From Macrotrachela quadricornifera (lineage: Eukaryota; Rotifera; Eurotatoria; Philodinida; Philodinidae), in the NCBI GenBank assembly GCA_022393335.1, contig JAJEKB010021277.1:2170382-2234381 (forward strand): a DNA stretch of 64,000 nucleotides. The letters are read 5' to 3'. Shown here piece by piece: positions 20,318-33,690 of the stretch. The notes below the pieces were generated by a model. The model searched no databases, was not told the DNA's origin, and saw only the letters and a list, made by a program, of their open reading frames with translations. Positions within the stretch are counted from its first letter, which is position 1, and each line of letters begins with the position of its first letter. Both the position numbers and the translations under genes were made by a program.

Positions 20318-23300
20318 GTGAATCGGTATTGGTTTGCGTTACGATAAGCGTCTTTATATATAACAATCTAAAATATATATATATGTTACAGTTGACATGA
20401 GAATTTTTGTTAAGATTGGAATGCGCGAAATAATTACAGAAAGAGAAAAAAATTGTTATCTTATGAATAAACCTTTTAAATGTAACGAGAGACATACATT
20501 CAAATCATCGTTTGAAATCAATCACGGTAGATAAAATATATGAATATATTTGTGTTTTTATTTAAAATGCTTTACTCGCATAATGGTATTATTTACGAAT
20601 TTCAGTTTTTGTATTTAAGGAAACTATTAAAGTCTAATAGCTAATGAATTTTATAATCTCTTGTTTATTAACTAGTCTCATATTTATTGATGTCAGAATT
20701 GTACGTGATAGAAAGATTACTTTTTTCCAAGACAGCCGTCAATCATCAAACCCCTTGCTCGTGAAACTCTTATTACACACAACATTCTTCATCTATCATC
20801 GTCAACTCATTCAAAATCTCAATGTCTTGATCTTCAAAAAACACTCAATCTAATGAAAACAAATTCTTGATTTCGTTTTAATCAATCATTCAATCTCTCC
20901 ATGTCTCTATGGCAAAACTTATTATTTAAGATTAAAAAAGCAATAACTTTATAGCATCATGATTGACTTTATTTTAAATTTATAATCTAAGAATAACAAA
21001 ATGTCAAACTTGTATTATGAAAAATATGACTGTTTTATTATCTGACATTTTAAAATGATGTAGTTTATTTATCCATTATTGATTATAAAAAATGTTTTTA
21101 TTAAATTTGAAATATTAATAAATCATTAACTTCGATTTATCTTGGTCTTTAACTATTTTTATCATACAGATTAGAAAAAAAAAAGAAAAGAAATTATATT
21201 AGATATACATCATTAAATAATCTCTTAGTATATGAATTAATAAGTTAAATTAAATAATATTATATAATTCAACTGTTTGCTAAGCTAGGTATGTAGCACA
21301 AAGTATATGTAGTGTGTTCGAATCTAATCTTCACTGCTTTGCTTCGGTAATTTAGACTAGTCATCTTATTCGCCTTTTGCTCTCATGGGCATTCAGATTT
21401 TTATTGTTTAATATTTCTGAAATATAATTTCTATAAGTTATATGAATACAAATGTATTATCACTAGCTAAAAGAAAATTTATTTTTGTCAAAGATGTAAA
21501 TACTTTTTAACTTCTTATGATATATTATAATAGATAATCTTCCAGGTGTTCTACATATCGATTCAGTTTCTTTCAAATATAATATTTATTGGACATTTTC
21601 TCATCATTTTGACTTGTTGACATATTTGATCGATTGCTTTAATTTGTGAATATGGCAGTTATGAATGGATTTTAACGTTTTGATGAAGTATGCTTTCATA
21701 CACTTTATCGGATTATTTTAATAATATTGTTTTATTAATGTCAGGAGAAGAACTCAACCATTTGATTATAAAATTTCATCGTTTTTTTTTCTCATTGATA
21801 TTTTCCACTAATACCAATGAGTTTCTTTGCGATCTTTGTGTGTAATTTTGCATAATCTGCAGAATTTGTCGATGATTATTCTATAAAAAGCTAATTTGAA
21901 TCAAAGTTGAATGACGTGTAGAAGAAATAAATAAATTCTCAGTATCAATGATGGTCTATCCAATGGGCAACTTAGATGTGTAATTTGTTCACTTTAATTT
22001 TTGTAAATTTTTTTGACAAACAGTACGATACAGCACGATTTCTTCATGTACATTTAAAAACAAATATGTTCATTTCTATATTAACAAAAAATGTACAAGA
22101 TGAAAAGAATTAACCTTGTTGTTTAGATAAAGTTTTCTTCACTAAACTGATATCATAGAGAAAATCACAATCATTCAAGTATGTAATTAATCTATTTTGA
22201 TTTTGGTAAATATCGATATCTTTTCGTTGATGTTATTCAAAAAAAGATGAAGGACGAGCAATTGAAATGCTTCCAAGTCACAATATGCAATATACATTAT
22301 CTCTACCTCATAATAAGACTCACTTCTGCTTCATATCAACGTCTTGAATATAAAGATTGAATGGACTATTATCATTAATATGATAATCACCATCATCATC
22401 TTCTGACAAATTTTGATGATGTAACATTTTCATTTGAAGATATAAGTAAGTATCCTTCTTCATTCGATATTTTTTATCACTCTATGCACCATGGCAATCA
22501 TTGATGTCTATTAACGTCATCAACAGGTATAACTTGAAGTTATGACTATCTCATCATCTATCTAAATAGAAAAAAAACATTCAAATATGTGTGTGGAGTA
22601 TGCACATATTTCTCTTCTTCTTTCCAGTTAATCAGTCACACGACATCGCCCTATAATGATTGATTTTATTTGCTCTTAAACACTCAGAAATAGTTGTCAA
22701 AAGACAGCAATAGCAAACGGTAAATATTTTTTTTCTCTTTTATCGTTGGTTATCTTCACGTAAGTAATGTAAAATATTGATTTAATCATCATTTGAATAG
22801 AATTCAGCAATTGAATTATGCAAAGAAAGTCTTATCATTGATAAGTATAGATAAAAACGAAACAAGTGGATACAATATTTTAGAATATGATCAAATGGAT
22901 GATTTCTTTTAGGAACTATAAAAAACAATTCTTTTACAGTCTGGAAGTTTTGACAATGGAGATGCTTGTCTCTTAATGCAATAGATTTTTATTTTTATTG
23001 AATGACTATGATTGATTCTAGTGGAATATACTGATTTTGAAATTGATTAACAAAGAAAAGGCAAGCATAAACAACATAACAGGAATCTTGTGCACAATAA
23101 TGACAGATCGTATTGATATACATTTAGATGTATTGATCAACCTATCACATTAGAGACAGTAACACAAGACTTGACACTGTCACAGCCAAGAAAGCATGTA
23201 GGACTCGGACTGATAGACTTAATATAAAGAGGAGAGCAGATCAAATTCATGTACTATAGATATAAATTGGGAGCACATCCACACAAGCTGAATCACTCTT

Positions 23301-26300
23301 AAATGTTTGAAATTTTATCTCTTTAAATCTATAAGAAATCCGACTTTGTGATATTTTAGGACAGTTTAACATTTCTCATGGGCACATATATCTTGAAGAT
23401 ATTCGGATAGTATTCTTTCATTCATTTCTTGATGTGTATTTCAACGATGTCTACAAATAGGTTGAATTCGTTTAGAAGTTATTGGTGGATTGAAACCGAA
23501 ACTGATCATTGAAATCATCGGATATAAAAATAAAGATCAATCAACGATGTGTGCTTAGAAAATCAAATTAAAATTTATTCAGATGGAATTTATTGTGAGA
23601 AAATAGCGTCGAGTGTTACATCAATCAATTGTTGACATTTATTTGTTCAATCTTGGTTCTTTTTTGAACAAACGAGAAACGATCCACTTTAAAAGAATAA
23701 TAAATTTGGTGATTGTAAGGTTATCTATACCAAAGCTAGGAAGATGATTAGCAGCGAATCGAATGAAAATGAATTCGATAGTACTCATAAAAATGGATCG
23801 ACAATGTTGACTGAGAAACATAAGTATTGCGACAATCCATGTTGATTATCGATAGAATCAGTCGAATTTATTAATGCTTAGTATCGATGATCTTTACCAT
23901 TCACATAAATCATGAATATCGACTGACGGATTCTACACTGAATGATTTAAACTTAACTACTGTTTCGTAAGGTAAAACTCAAATGTTGGAACTTTTTTTC
24001 TGTAAAAATCGCTTTGCTGATCTATCTTAAATGAACGAAATTCAACCATGAATATAATCCGACGAACAAATTATTCGAGTTCGTTTTCTAAATCAAGCTA
24101 TACACTCAATTAAAAGATTATTTCTTTAGCACCATTTTTACAATGTATTTTTTTTAGATGTCGTAGAAATCTGTGAAACCTAAAAAAGATTCCACTCTTT
24201 TTTTGGTAAATAACATCACCCTTAGTATCTTCCGTATGATAACATACAGATGTCGTCACTCCTGCTCAGGACATTGTAGCGACAATACAAAGACATGACA
24301 TCGTTCTTAGTAGGAGTTACTGAGAAGGATAAACAGAACACTGTTTACCCAGAAGTGATGAAAAACTCAAACTTTCAACATTGGCCTTTGTGCTGCTGAC
24401 GTAGAAACATGTACATGTGGCAGCAATCTACATCAAAGAAAAATAGTTGCGATAGCATACCCAAGGAAATCTTCAAAATTTAAGAGGATTTTTTGAAATT
24501 TTAAAATAACTTGAAAGAGATTTGCATGCTTCTACAAAATCTGATAAGGATTTTGAATGCTTTTTCAAGTTTTGCACTCTATCTATTTTTTTCTGTGTAA
24601 TAATATTTGGCAGGGAATAGGCCAGATACCCCAAAACAGAAACGCAGTCGATCGCATTTATGCGAGTGATAAGAAAACGTACCTATATTAGCAACCAAAT
24701 AAACAACAATGGTCCCGTCGAGAGTGATGTGAAAACTCAAATATACATCGTCTTCTAAGGTGGTCTTGGAAGAAAAATATATAAAAAAGCGAAAGTCGAA
24801 ATATATGGTACTGTTCTTACCGATGAGAGTTTTAAAACACTAACAAACACGCGATGTCATCTCAGGCAAGAATACTGATGGATAACGTATATATATATAA
24901 GGCTATAAGAAAATCAGTATAATGGCATTCTTCATGCTGTGGATGTCACAGAAACATACACATATAGTTAAGCGGAAGTGGAAAGAATAAACGTAGACGA
25001 AGATGTAAACAAAAGCCATGGCACTAGCTGATGTTAACCAAAAAGCCAAATAACGACGTTACTCAAACTGAATATACCACGTAAATACAAGTAGCCAAAA
25101 GTCCGTTAGTTGGATTTTTACCAATACATGCCTGTAATTTTGCTAATATTATCAAAAATTCATCCAACTCACCAATATTAGTGTTTCATTGGCATCGGTT
25201 GCAGAAATCGGTATTAGTTATATCCATGTATCGTGAAAGTATGTGAACCGTGTTAAAGTACGTTGAAGTGCAAAAGTACGATTATTTTTTACTTTGACTA
25301 TCACTCATTGTTGAGTCAAGCGCAAAGAAACAATTACATGCAAAAGCACACACAAAAATAGAATACAACTCTGTGTTATTAGAAAGCTTCCTCATTTCAA
25401 TTAGCTACATGCATTTTTTGTACTTATTCTTACCTTGTTCATTGTAATATATCCAATATACGATTTCATCAGTGCGCATACGTATATAAAGGCATCCTTC
25501 ATGATGCATATGATGACTAATCAAGTGCATGTGTATGTGGATGACGATATATACTTTAATGAATGTAATCATACACAAGTATATGGTTGGTTGCATTTAC
25601 ACAGTAAGGTTTGTTAATATGAAAATGTAGCAGTTATTAGATGAGATAAAAAACTAATTAGGATTTTTTACGTTCTTCATATAAAGAAAAAGAACGAGCT
25701 ATTATTACTTAGTCGATTGTCACATGTTGAATATTATCGATGTTTTTTCCTGAAAAATATGGTATCTCTATAAATACCTAATGAGTGTTTAAAAATATGA
25801 AAACTAGAGAGACTTCCGGATGATTATAAGAATTACGCTTGCAATGAAGATTCTTTTTTACTGTTCATCAAGAAGACTGGTTATGTTCGGATTAAATTAT
25901 TACTTTTATCGCCAAAATTAATAAATTAAAAATATTATGTGCTTATAGGGAGCTTGCACTAATATATTTGATTTTTAGGATGTTTAAAGTCATTATTCTG
26001 AAAAGTATTCATACTCTATGTAAGTTTTTGAGGATCTATATTATGAAAGAGAAAAGGTAACAATTTTTTATTATGATTCGCAGATGATCGATCCTTTCAA
26101 TTTTATTTCATATGAAAACTTTCAATTAAATAATAATAGAAAAGTCTTTTCTTGTGCATTATGCACATATTATGAGTTTTTTCTCTTCATAATTAATGGT
26201 CAAACAGTAAAGATGATAAAATTTAAGGTAAATATTCATAGGTTTGTCAATTTTTCTAACTGTTCAATTAAATATTCTTTTTTCAGAGAGAAAGAATTAC

Positions 26301-26388
26301 ATCACAGAAAATACCTTTAAGTTTACCAATTCAAAGCAATCAGAAAACATCAGTGACTAGATCGATTACCTCTGAAAGAAAGTCGGCT
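20318..26388. other. About 6 kb without a recognisable gene
   Basis: AT-rich, with only short frames that look like chance. A tRNA-like B-box at about 21313 is not supported by a cloverleaf. Small low-complexity patches occur, but no repeat boundary was established. Confidence 0.45.
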
Positions 26389-26594
26389 CTTGTGGGTTAT
26401 AACCCATCATTTTTCAAAAATATTATTTTTAGAATTTTTTTCCCATTGATGACGGTAAATATATGGGGGAGAAGGTAAATACAAGATGTGTGGGTGACGG
26501 TGAGGGTAAAAATAGTTTTATTTTGATCCAACAAAGTGTAGAAAAAAATTCTAAAAATAATATTTTTGAAAAATGATGGATTATAACCCACAAG
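26389..26594. mobile_element. 206-bp MITE with ~50-bp inverted termini
   Basis: The left end CTTGTGGGTTATAACCCATC, followed by a block ending AATATTATTTTTAGAATTTTTTT, is repeated in inverted form at the right end to 26594. The core of ~100 bp contains a G-rich GTGGGTGACGGTGAGGG stretch. The terminal TGGGTTATAACCCA is itself a palindrome. No clear target duplication; no coding capacity. Confidence 0.75.
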
Positions 26595-29500
26595 ATCCAA
26601 AAAGTTTTACATTGAAACATTATTGTAATGTGTTTAGCGGTTTATGAGTATGTTTGTTCACGACAATAAAGTACGCAGGACTAGAGAGAAGTCCTGATGC
26701 GATAGCAATAGTATTACTTCTACGTTCATTATACGATTGAAGATAATAGACGGTTGATAGTCTATATTATAATAGACAAATTTTTTCAGTTCGGGAACTT
26801 TTATATGATTAGTCACGGAACAAAAAGAAGAATTCAATATTATAATTTATAAGTTTCCTTCGTTAGAAATTTTTTTCTTATGTAAATTAAATCAATCTTT
26901 TCTATAATATTAAAATCCGACCAAACGGGAAAAGTTGAGAATTCCGTACTCATGGAGTACAATGGAAGTAAAGTGGATTATAGTGGAAGTACAGTGAAGC
27001 ACAGAAAAATATAGTGGAAAGTACACACTCCAGGAATTTCGCTTCCTTCGCCTTGAGGGTTCAACCCTTCACAGGAGCCTCTAGTTTAAATCTATTATTC
27101 AATAATAATAGTAGTGACTCTATCTAAATACATGTGTTAATATTAATAGTGGTTCTATAGAAAGTGAGATCATAAGTAATCGAGAATTGTAAATTTGAAT
27201 GCGTTGTTAGTTTTAATACCTATAATTTTTTTTTCCAAACAAGTGGACTGACACTGTTCATATAGCAACATTTAGAATTTGAGACTGATTTTTCTTATTT
27301 TCTTATTTTCCTTATTATATAATGAATAATAATATTCGAGAAAAAGCTTTAAAAAGGTGATCACGGATGAAGAAATCAACTCTAAATTCCATGAGTATCT
27401 ATATAGTGCTTTATCAATATGTCTGAGCCGATCAAATTGCATCAAACTAACGAACAGTAGTAAACAGTCTATTGCTTAGGGTGAGGATGAGGGTGTGAGA
27501 CAGAAATCTAAATACCTCCACATTTCCGTTAATAATTTAACACGCACGACATGAATTTAAAGATAGAAATTCAAAGTTATGTGTGCGCTCATCCTTTGCC
27601 TCAGTCAGAAAGATGGCATGTGCATGCGTTCGTTATCACTATAGACTTAAGTAGACGAAACTGAATTATTTTATAAATGATTTGCTTTGAATTACTCTGT
27701 AATTCACTCGCATCATCCAATGCTTTTGTAAAAAAATGGCAATTTGAACGGCAAAGCTACATGTAATAAATGTTGACACTATGCATTCAAACCTCAAGAA
27801 TTTTCAAGTGAAAATCCTTCTATTGTAGATAAAATCAATTCAAGTATGGAGTCTAAACATGGAACTACAAGATAGCCATTCACCCTTATTTTTTTATTTT
27901 GAATAAAAGTTTCTTTTTTAACCAACGCGAAATATTATACTTATTTTGTTGCTATTGACTAATTAATTATCTCATATTTCTATTTCTTTTCTTCGATTTA
28001 TTATTCTTGTTTTGTTTTCTTTCACTATTGGTTTAACTGTTAATATAATTTACTGTACACGTTCGTTTAATAAATGCATAATGGATCACAACGCATTAAG
28101 CATCTCGACATACATAGAAACTCTTGTATTGACTCATACTGAGATTTAAAACTAGTTTCTGTCATACTTTTTTATGTTGATCATATACCACCTGAGTCAG
28201 ATCGACATACCGCTAGCTATTATCAGTGATATTTTCCATAAAATTGCTTATCTGCTTCAGATTTCATAAATGTATTACGATTATTCGACATCTTTCTCAT
28301 TTTTAAGGAACAATAAGAAGATAGTCTTGTATTTACGGTTTTAATGCTACGAAAATATTCATTGAAACTTATACTTTGGTGCACAGTGGACAGCTAGGTG
28401 ACGAAATCGATTTTTGAGGCCATATTCTAATTAGCACTGAAGGTACTATGGTGCTATTTCATAGTGAATATCTATTAAGTAGCAGATGCCGCAAATACGT
28501 AAAATCAGTGTATGTCATTAACAGAACCAGACAAAAAATATATACATATACTAAATGGAGATCATATAGACCTTTTGAAATGCTTTAGACTGTACTGAAA
28601 TCAAAAGCTTACACTTAGTATAGTAAAAAATAATCAATAGTCAATAATGTAGTTCTTTTCGTAAAACTTTAATTGAAATTATAATTTCTTATTTAGTAGG
28701 ATATGTCATCATCTATTTTCAGTGAATGTACAAAGATGAACACTTGTTATTATTGATGTATAATGCCTCAAGTGTAATCTTCTATCAAGGCTTTGTTGAT
28801 AATTTTTATAAAATGATCGATTATGTTTCTAGTCCATGAAGTTTTGAATAAATAAATAAACAGTATACGTACACTACCTTCAGCTTTTATGTTGATTATT
28901 TTATTTTAAAATCCGTTCTTTGACTAATCCGTAAAAGTTAAATATATAAAAAATCATGCCTAGATTCCCTTCTAAGAAGTACACTCCACACAAATATTTT
29001 TCCTCTTTATCTTTTAATGCTACCATATTTTCAATTAAATTTATTATTGAGTAGAGATATGAATGGAAGTTTTATTTCATTTTGATGTATCAATTATACT
29101 GTAATAAAGCTCTTATGTATTATGTTTACTCGGTAATAAATTCAATACAAAGTACGATAAAAGAGAAAAAGAATTTTATTCTGTAGTGTAAAATTGTTTA
29201 TTTCATATTTTTACAGTTCTCTCGTTCGTAAAAGTACTTTCTCGAATTCATGATCTTCCTATGGTTTCGTTCGAGACAGATAATCACAATAGCATGAATG
29301 AAGAATGAAAATAAAAATGAAACCTATGATGTATTGCAACTCATTCCATAAATAATATTATTTATCAAAATTTCTATTGAAGTTTTTTTTATCGTTAAAA
29401 GAGAATGTAAAGACATTCGGAACGATGATTTCTATAATTTAAAAAGCGTCTTTTTCAAGAGTTTATCGGAAATAAAATGTGCTTTTAGTATTTATTGCTT

Positions 29501-30221
29501 TTATTAGAAGATATTAGATAATTTGATTGTTTTGTTGCAATAAAAAGTATTTATTAAACGTTTTCTTACTGTTAAATTTATATGACCTCACATATATTTT
29601 TTTTATAGTGCCAATTACTGGATTACATATTCATACATACAGTTTGTCGGTAATTTAAACGTTAACTAAGATACATGAAGACATAGATAACAAACAGCAT
29701 GTCTTTCGGATTCATTAAACTTATTAAAATTCATTATTTCAATCGCTCTATGATAGTAGTAAAACTGAATATCAACAACTCCCAATTGAAAACAGAGTTT
29801 CCTTATTATTATACAACTATGCTGCTGTGTCACTTTCTTCCAATCCTGGATTTGTATGAGGATAAGATTTTGCTGATGCTCATTTCTCTGAATCAGGAGC
29901 ATTTAACATAGATTAATAAAATGTGCCACAGTGATTATATAGGAGAATTATCCATAGGATGCGTAAAGACAGGAAAGGTCCTACACATCTTATACATATC
30001 GAAAAATAAAATTTTGGTGTCATAGGCACATTAGTAAACAATAGAGTGTCGTGTTTCCAAATTCTTACACGTCCATCTTTGGTTTATTTTAAATAAAACT
30101 TATACCGAAAAATCTTTTTATAGATGTTTTTTTTTAAATATTGAAAAATTAAGAAATGTTCAGAAAGAAGCGTTCCGATAAAAATAAGCAAATGCATATA
30201 TCGTCATTAGAATGTCATCGT
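26595..30221. other. About 3.6 kb without a recognisable gene
   Basis: AT-rich spacer downstream of the P2X gene. A short repetitive patch of AGTGGAAGTA-like words lies at about 26955-27025, followed by a hairpin GAGGGTTCAACCCTTC at about 27055-27070. Nothing else supported. Confidence 0.45.
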
Positions 30222-32031
30222 TCATTGAAGTACCATGTCACTAACTAGGCTAACTTTGCCTGCTCGATATTTGTCACGAGATTTGTGCACATGCATCATG
30301 ATAAAATCACACACAAGACCTGCGATGACCATATAACCAATGCCAGATCCTTTAAACAAAAACATGATCATCATTAATAATTATTTTTAATCGAATCCTA
30401 CCGATGGCAAGAAATAACTGAAGTGCATGGAATCGTCCTGCATTACCAGAGATCGATACAACAAACCGAAGACCATGTATTTTTGATAGAATTCGATATG
30501 TAGTATTGTTCAGACGATATTTATACGCCGCACTATATATATATATATATTATAATTGCCTAGAGTAATATACAACAAACTTTTTATTTAAGCAATAATT
30601 CTTACCGATAATTAATGCCTGGTGATTGTTTATCATCACCACTTTGTAGTAGACGAAAAATATATTGGGGATAACACAAACGTTTGTCGTAATCAAGATT
30701 GCATGACCATCTCTGCTCAATTTCAACGACACCACCCTAAAAGAGCCACATTGAATTGTTCGTATTTCTTATATTTACCTCACTGAGAAGAGCTGGCATG
30801 TTTGTATTAAATTTCTCTAAGATATCACCAAGACGAAAGATAGGACAACGCGGATCTCGAATACTATGATATCGACACGAAAAATTCGTATCATCTGGAA
30901 GATTTCGCCTATGAATAAAAAGTAAAAATTGGATATAAAACAATCGATGACTGTTAATCAATGTCAAAACGAACAGATGTACGTTGAATTTTTGAAATGT
31001 TACTGATGTTTTTATAAATATGGTAAAATTACTTAAATCATCGAGACTGATTTGATAATCTCTATAAAAGAAAAAAGTTGTAGCACATATTTTAAAGTTA
31101 TAAATGATTCCATTACGCTGATGCACTTAGTTCTTCGGGACACCATCCATTAATTTCACAAACATTGATCGACGTATTCTCTCGACTTGGTACACAATTA
31201 CCGGTAAAAAATCCTAAAAATCATTCAATGAAAATTTTATCATCTCACTAGCTGAAAAAAATTTACCAGATGTACTTGGAGTAGCCTTCCCAGCTCGACA
31301 GTTCTTGCTGGTCTCATTGCAATAAAGCTTTGGTTTTAAAGTCTAGTTCAAATGTCAAAGGAAAATATACCACAAATAATACTAGTTGATCAACTCCTTA
31401 CACTTGGACAACGGCTTTCAGTTTGATCATAAGTGACAATTTGACGAGTTGCAATAAAAAATGCGTTGTTTTCCTAGTCAACAAATAGCTATGATTATCA
31501 TACGTTCATCTAACATGTATATATACCAGAGGCGGAATACCGTACTCAGTCGTATCCCAAACAATGCGCGAAAGATTGTCTGAAAATGTAAGTAGATACA
31601 TTATTATTTGAGTAAGATGAAACAGTTCAATAAAAAAAATCCTACCAGCTAACAAAAATGGAGCCTTCACATTAACCGATGAAACACCTTTCACTTTGGT
31701 AACACTCGTTCCACGTGGTTCTTGAAATTCTTGATATCCTCGTTGATGCCACACAATATAACTGGACAAATTTATTACATTTAAATCAAATAGATCACTA
31801 GTGAATGATATACGTACAGAGCGATGTAAGTGCAAATAACCAATTGAATGAGACGATTGAGCAAAGCAATGAATGAATTGGGTACTTCAACCATTTTAAC
31901 GGTTGAGTAAGTAAAAAAAGTACCGGAAATGAATGAATGACATGCATTAGTTACTACAATTCGAAAGTACAAGCCTATTTTTACGATCGTTATCGATGAA
32001 TGTATAGTAGCTCACTTTTTTTATTCATCAT
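30222..32031 (-). CDS. P2X purinoceptor (ATP-gated cation channel), 12 exons
   Basis: Exons: 32031-32016, 31974-31818, 31761-31646, 31579-31527, 31473-31402, 31342-31267, 31213-31117, 31061-30975, 30908-30779, 30736-30606, 30532-30402, 30349-30222. Phases close exactly to 397 aa. P2X signatures: cytosolic TVK protein-kinase-C-type site (YSTVK), first membrane helix ending in WHQRGYQ, the ATP-site KVKG, the cysteine-rich head (YCNETSKNCRAGK, CEINGWCPEE), CPIFRLGDI, NYR in place of NFR, KIHGLRF, second helix GSGIGYMVIAGLVCDFIM and the C-terminal YxxxK trafficking motif (YRAGK). All key ATP-site residues appear present. It is a plasma-membrane or organelle trimeric channel. The 16-nt first exon is the weakest part of the model. 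Confidence 0.9.
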
Positions 32032-32814
32032 GTTGTTCTTGTCAAATATAAGTAAATAGTTGAACAATTACACGACTAGTGGTGATTTGACAATGAGTTT
32101 GATAAAGCTGACAACGTATCTGTGAAAATTTTAAGAAATCATTTTCATCTAGTAAAGATAGAGAGAAAACGATCCGAATCCATAACTCAATGAATACTTG
32201 CACGACGATAAATAGAGGTAAATTATCGATAGACTGTGCCCCTAAACGATGTCACTTTTGAATAAAGATAAATTCAATATGATATCTATATTTTTCATTT
32301 GTCAGCTACTATTGTGACTTACCGTTGGGAAGAATGCACTCTAATATTGAACAAAAATACACAATACGTAGTTCCTTTACTATATGCACTTTCTTTTTAA
32401 TGAATAGTTGTTCTATTTTTGCACTTTTAATTTTGTTTTCTAATAGTCAAGCAGAAGATTCTTATGGGAATGAACATTTTCATTAGTAATCGAACGACAG
32501 CTGATGAGAAAAATATACAGGAAATACAAATGAGATTTCCATTGATAATAATCGGAAATGTAAGCAGAATGAGCTTGTATAAGAAAAAGAAACAACTAAC
32601 GTTCGTGACTCTTTCATCTATGGAAATTAGGAATGTTGATTTATTTTTATTATTCCTTTATAATAAAGAATAAATATAAATAAAATATTTACATGTGTAA
32701 TGCTAAGATAAATTAAAGAGGAATGATGATTTTTTTCTATAAGAAAAAATCGATATATATTGAATATATTAATTAAATATGTATAGTATGTAGCATTTTT
32801 TCCATCGTAAAAAA
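32032..32814. other. 5' flank of the P2X gene, no gene seen
   Basis: AT-rich; presumably contains the P2X promoter. No element could be identified. Confidence 0.4.
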
Positions 32815-33690
32815 TCTTTTTCCAGAGGGATTACGCTGTAATTTTAAATAGCATCCAATGACAAATTCTATACCAAATGAAAGCACATCAAAAACGAGAT
32901 TTATGAGTGTAATTGCAGCAATTATTGCCTATGAAATTATTAAAATGTCTTGAATGACATGCCAAAATGCTCGAATACTTTAATGTTTCCATTCTTCAAG
33001 TGCATATTTTCACAAGCAATAATAGCAGATTGGTAATCTTCATGAAAAACTGGAACTATAGATATGTCATTTATACATTTTTGACGATAAAAAATTTTTC
33101 AAAAAAATTCTAATGATACCTTTGGTGCACGTTACACATAAAATTTCAAAGCATTTTTCGAATTGAAATACCTCCATTCATATAACAGTCGATGTCGTTT
33201 TTGATACAAAATCATGAATTTGGTATTATTTTTGTTGAAAAATGTAATAAAAAAGCAAAAAGTACAGGTTTATACTCAAGCGAACTCGTATCTTCGTCAA
33301 AAACTGCATCGATTGATATATGAATTGAGGTATTTCAATTCGAAAAATGCTTTGTAATTTTATGTCTGAGGTGCACCAAAGGTAGTACTAGAATTTTCTT
33401 TGAACAATTTTTTTTCGTCAAAAATATGCAAATGATATATCTATAGTTCCAGTTTTTCATGAAGATTACGAATCTGTTATTATAGCTTGTGAAAATATGC
33501 ACTTGAAGAATGAAAATGTTAAAGTATCCAAGCATTTTGACATGCCATTCAAGACATTTTAATATTTTCATAGGCAATAATTGCTGCAATTACACTCGCA
33601 ACTCTTGTTTTTAATGTGCTTTCATTTGGTGTAGAATTTGTAATTGGATGCTATTTAAAATTAGAGTGTAATCCTTCTGGAAAAAGATTG
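32815..33690. mobile_element. Foldback element, imperfect ~390-bp inverted arms
   Basis: The left arm (about 32815-33210) is found inverted at about 33280-33690, for example CTTTTTCCAGA...TCTGGAAAAAG at the edges and GCAATTATTGCCTATGAAA versus its complement inside. The loop is ~70 bp. Identity looks lower than for 5912-8335, so it is older. The small frame inside the right arm is not a gene. Confidence 0.75.

Noticed and set aside
21270..21345. tRNA-like B-box (TGTTCGAATCT) with an A-box-like stretch upstream
   Set aside because: No acceptor stem or anticodon arm can be drawn, so it is not called a tRNA.
29666..29911. Overlapping 70-78 codon frames on both strands
   Set aside because: Mirror-image open frames in AT-rich DNA without motif or splice support.
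30531..30552. TA dinucleotide run as a separate repeat feature
   Set aside because: It is the 3' end of a P2X intron next to the acceptor; short AT runs are common here.
33335..33589. 84-codon minus-strand frame
   Set aside because: It lies wholly inside the right arm of a foldback repeat and has no protein features.
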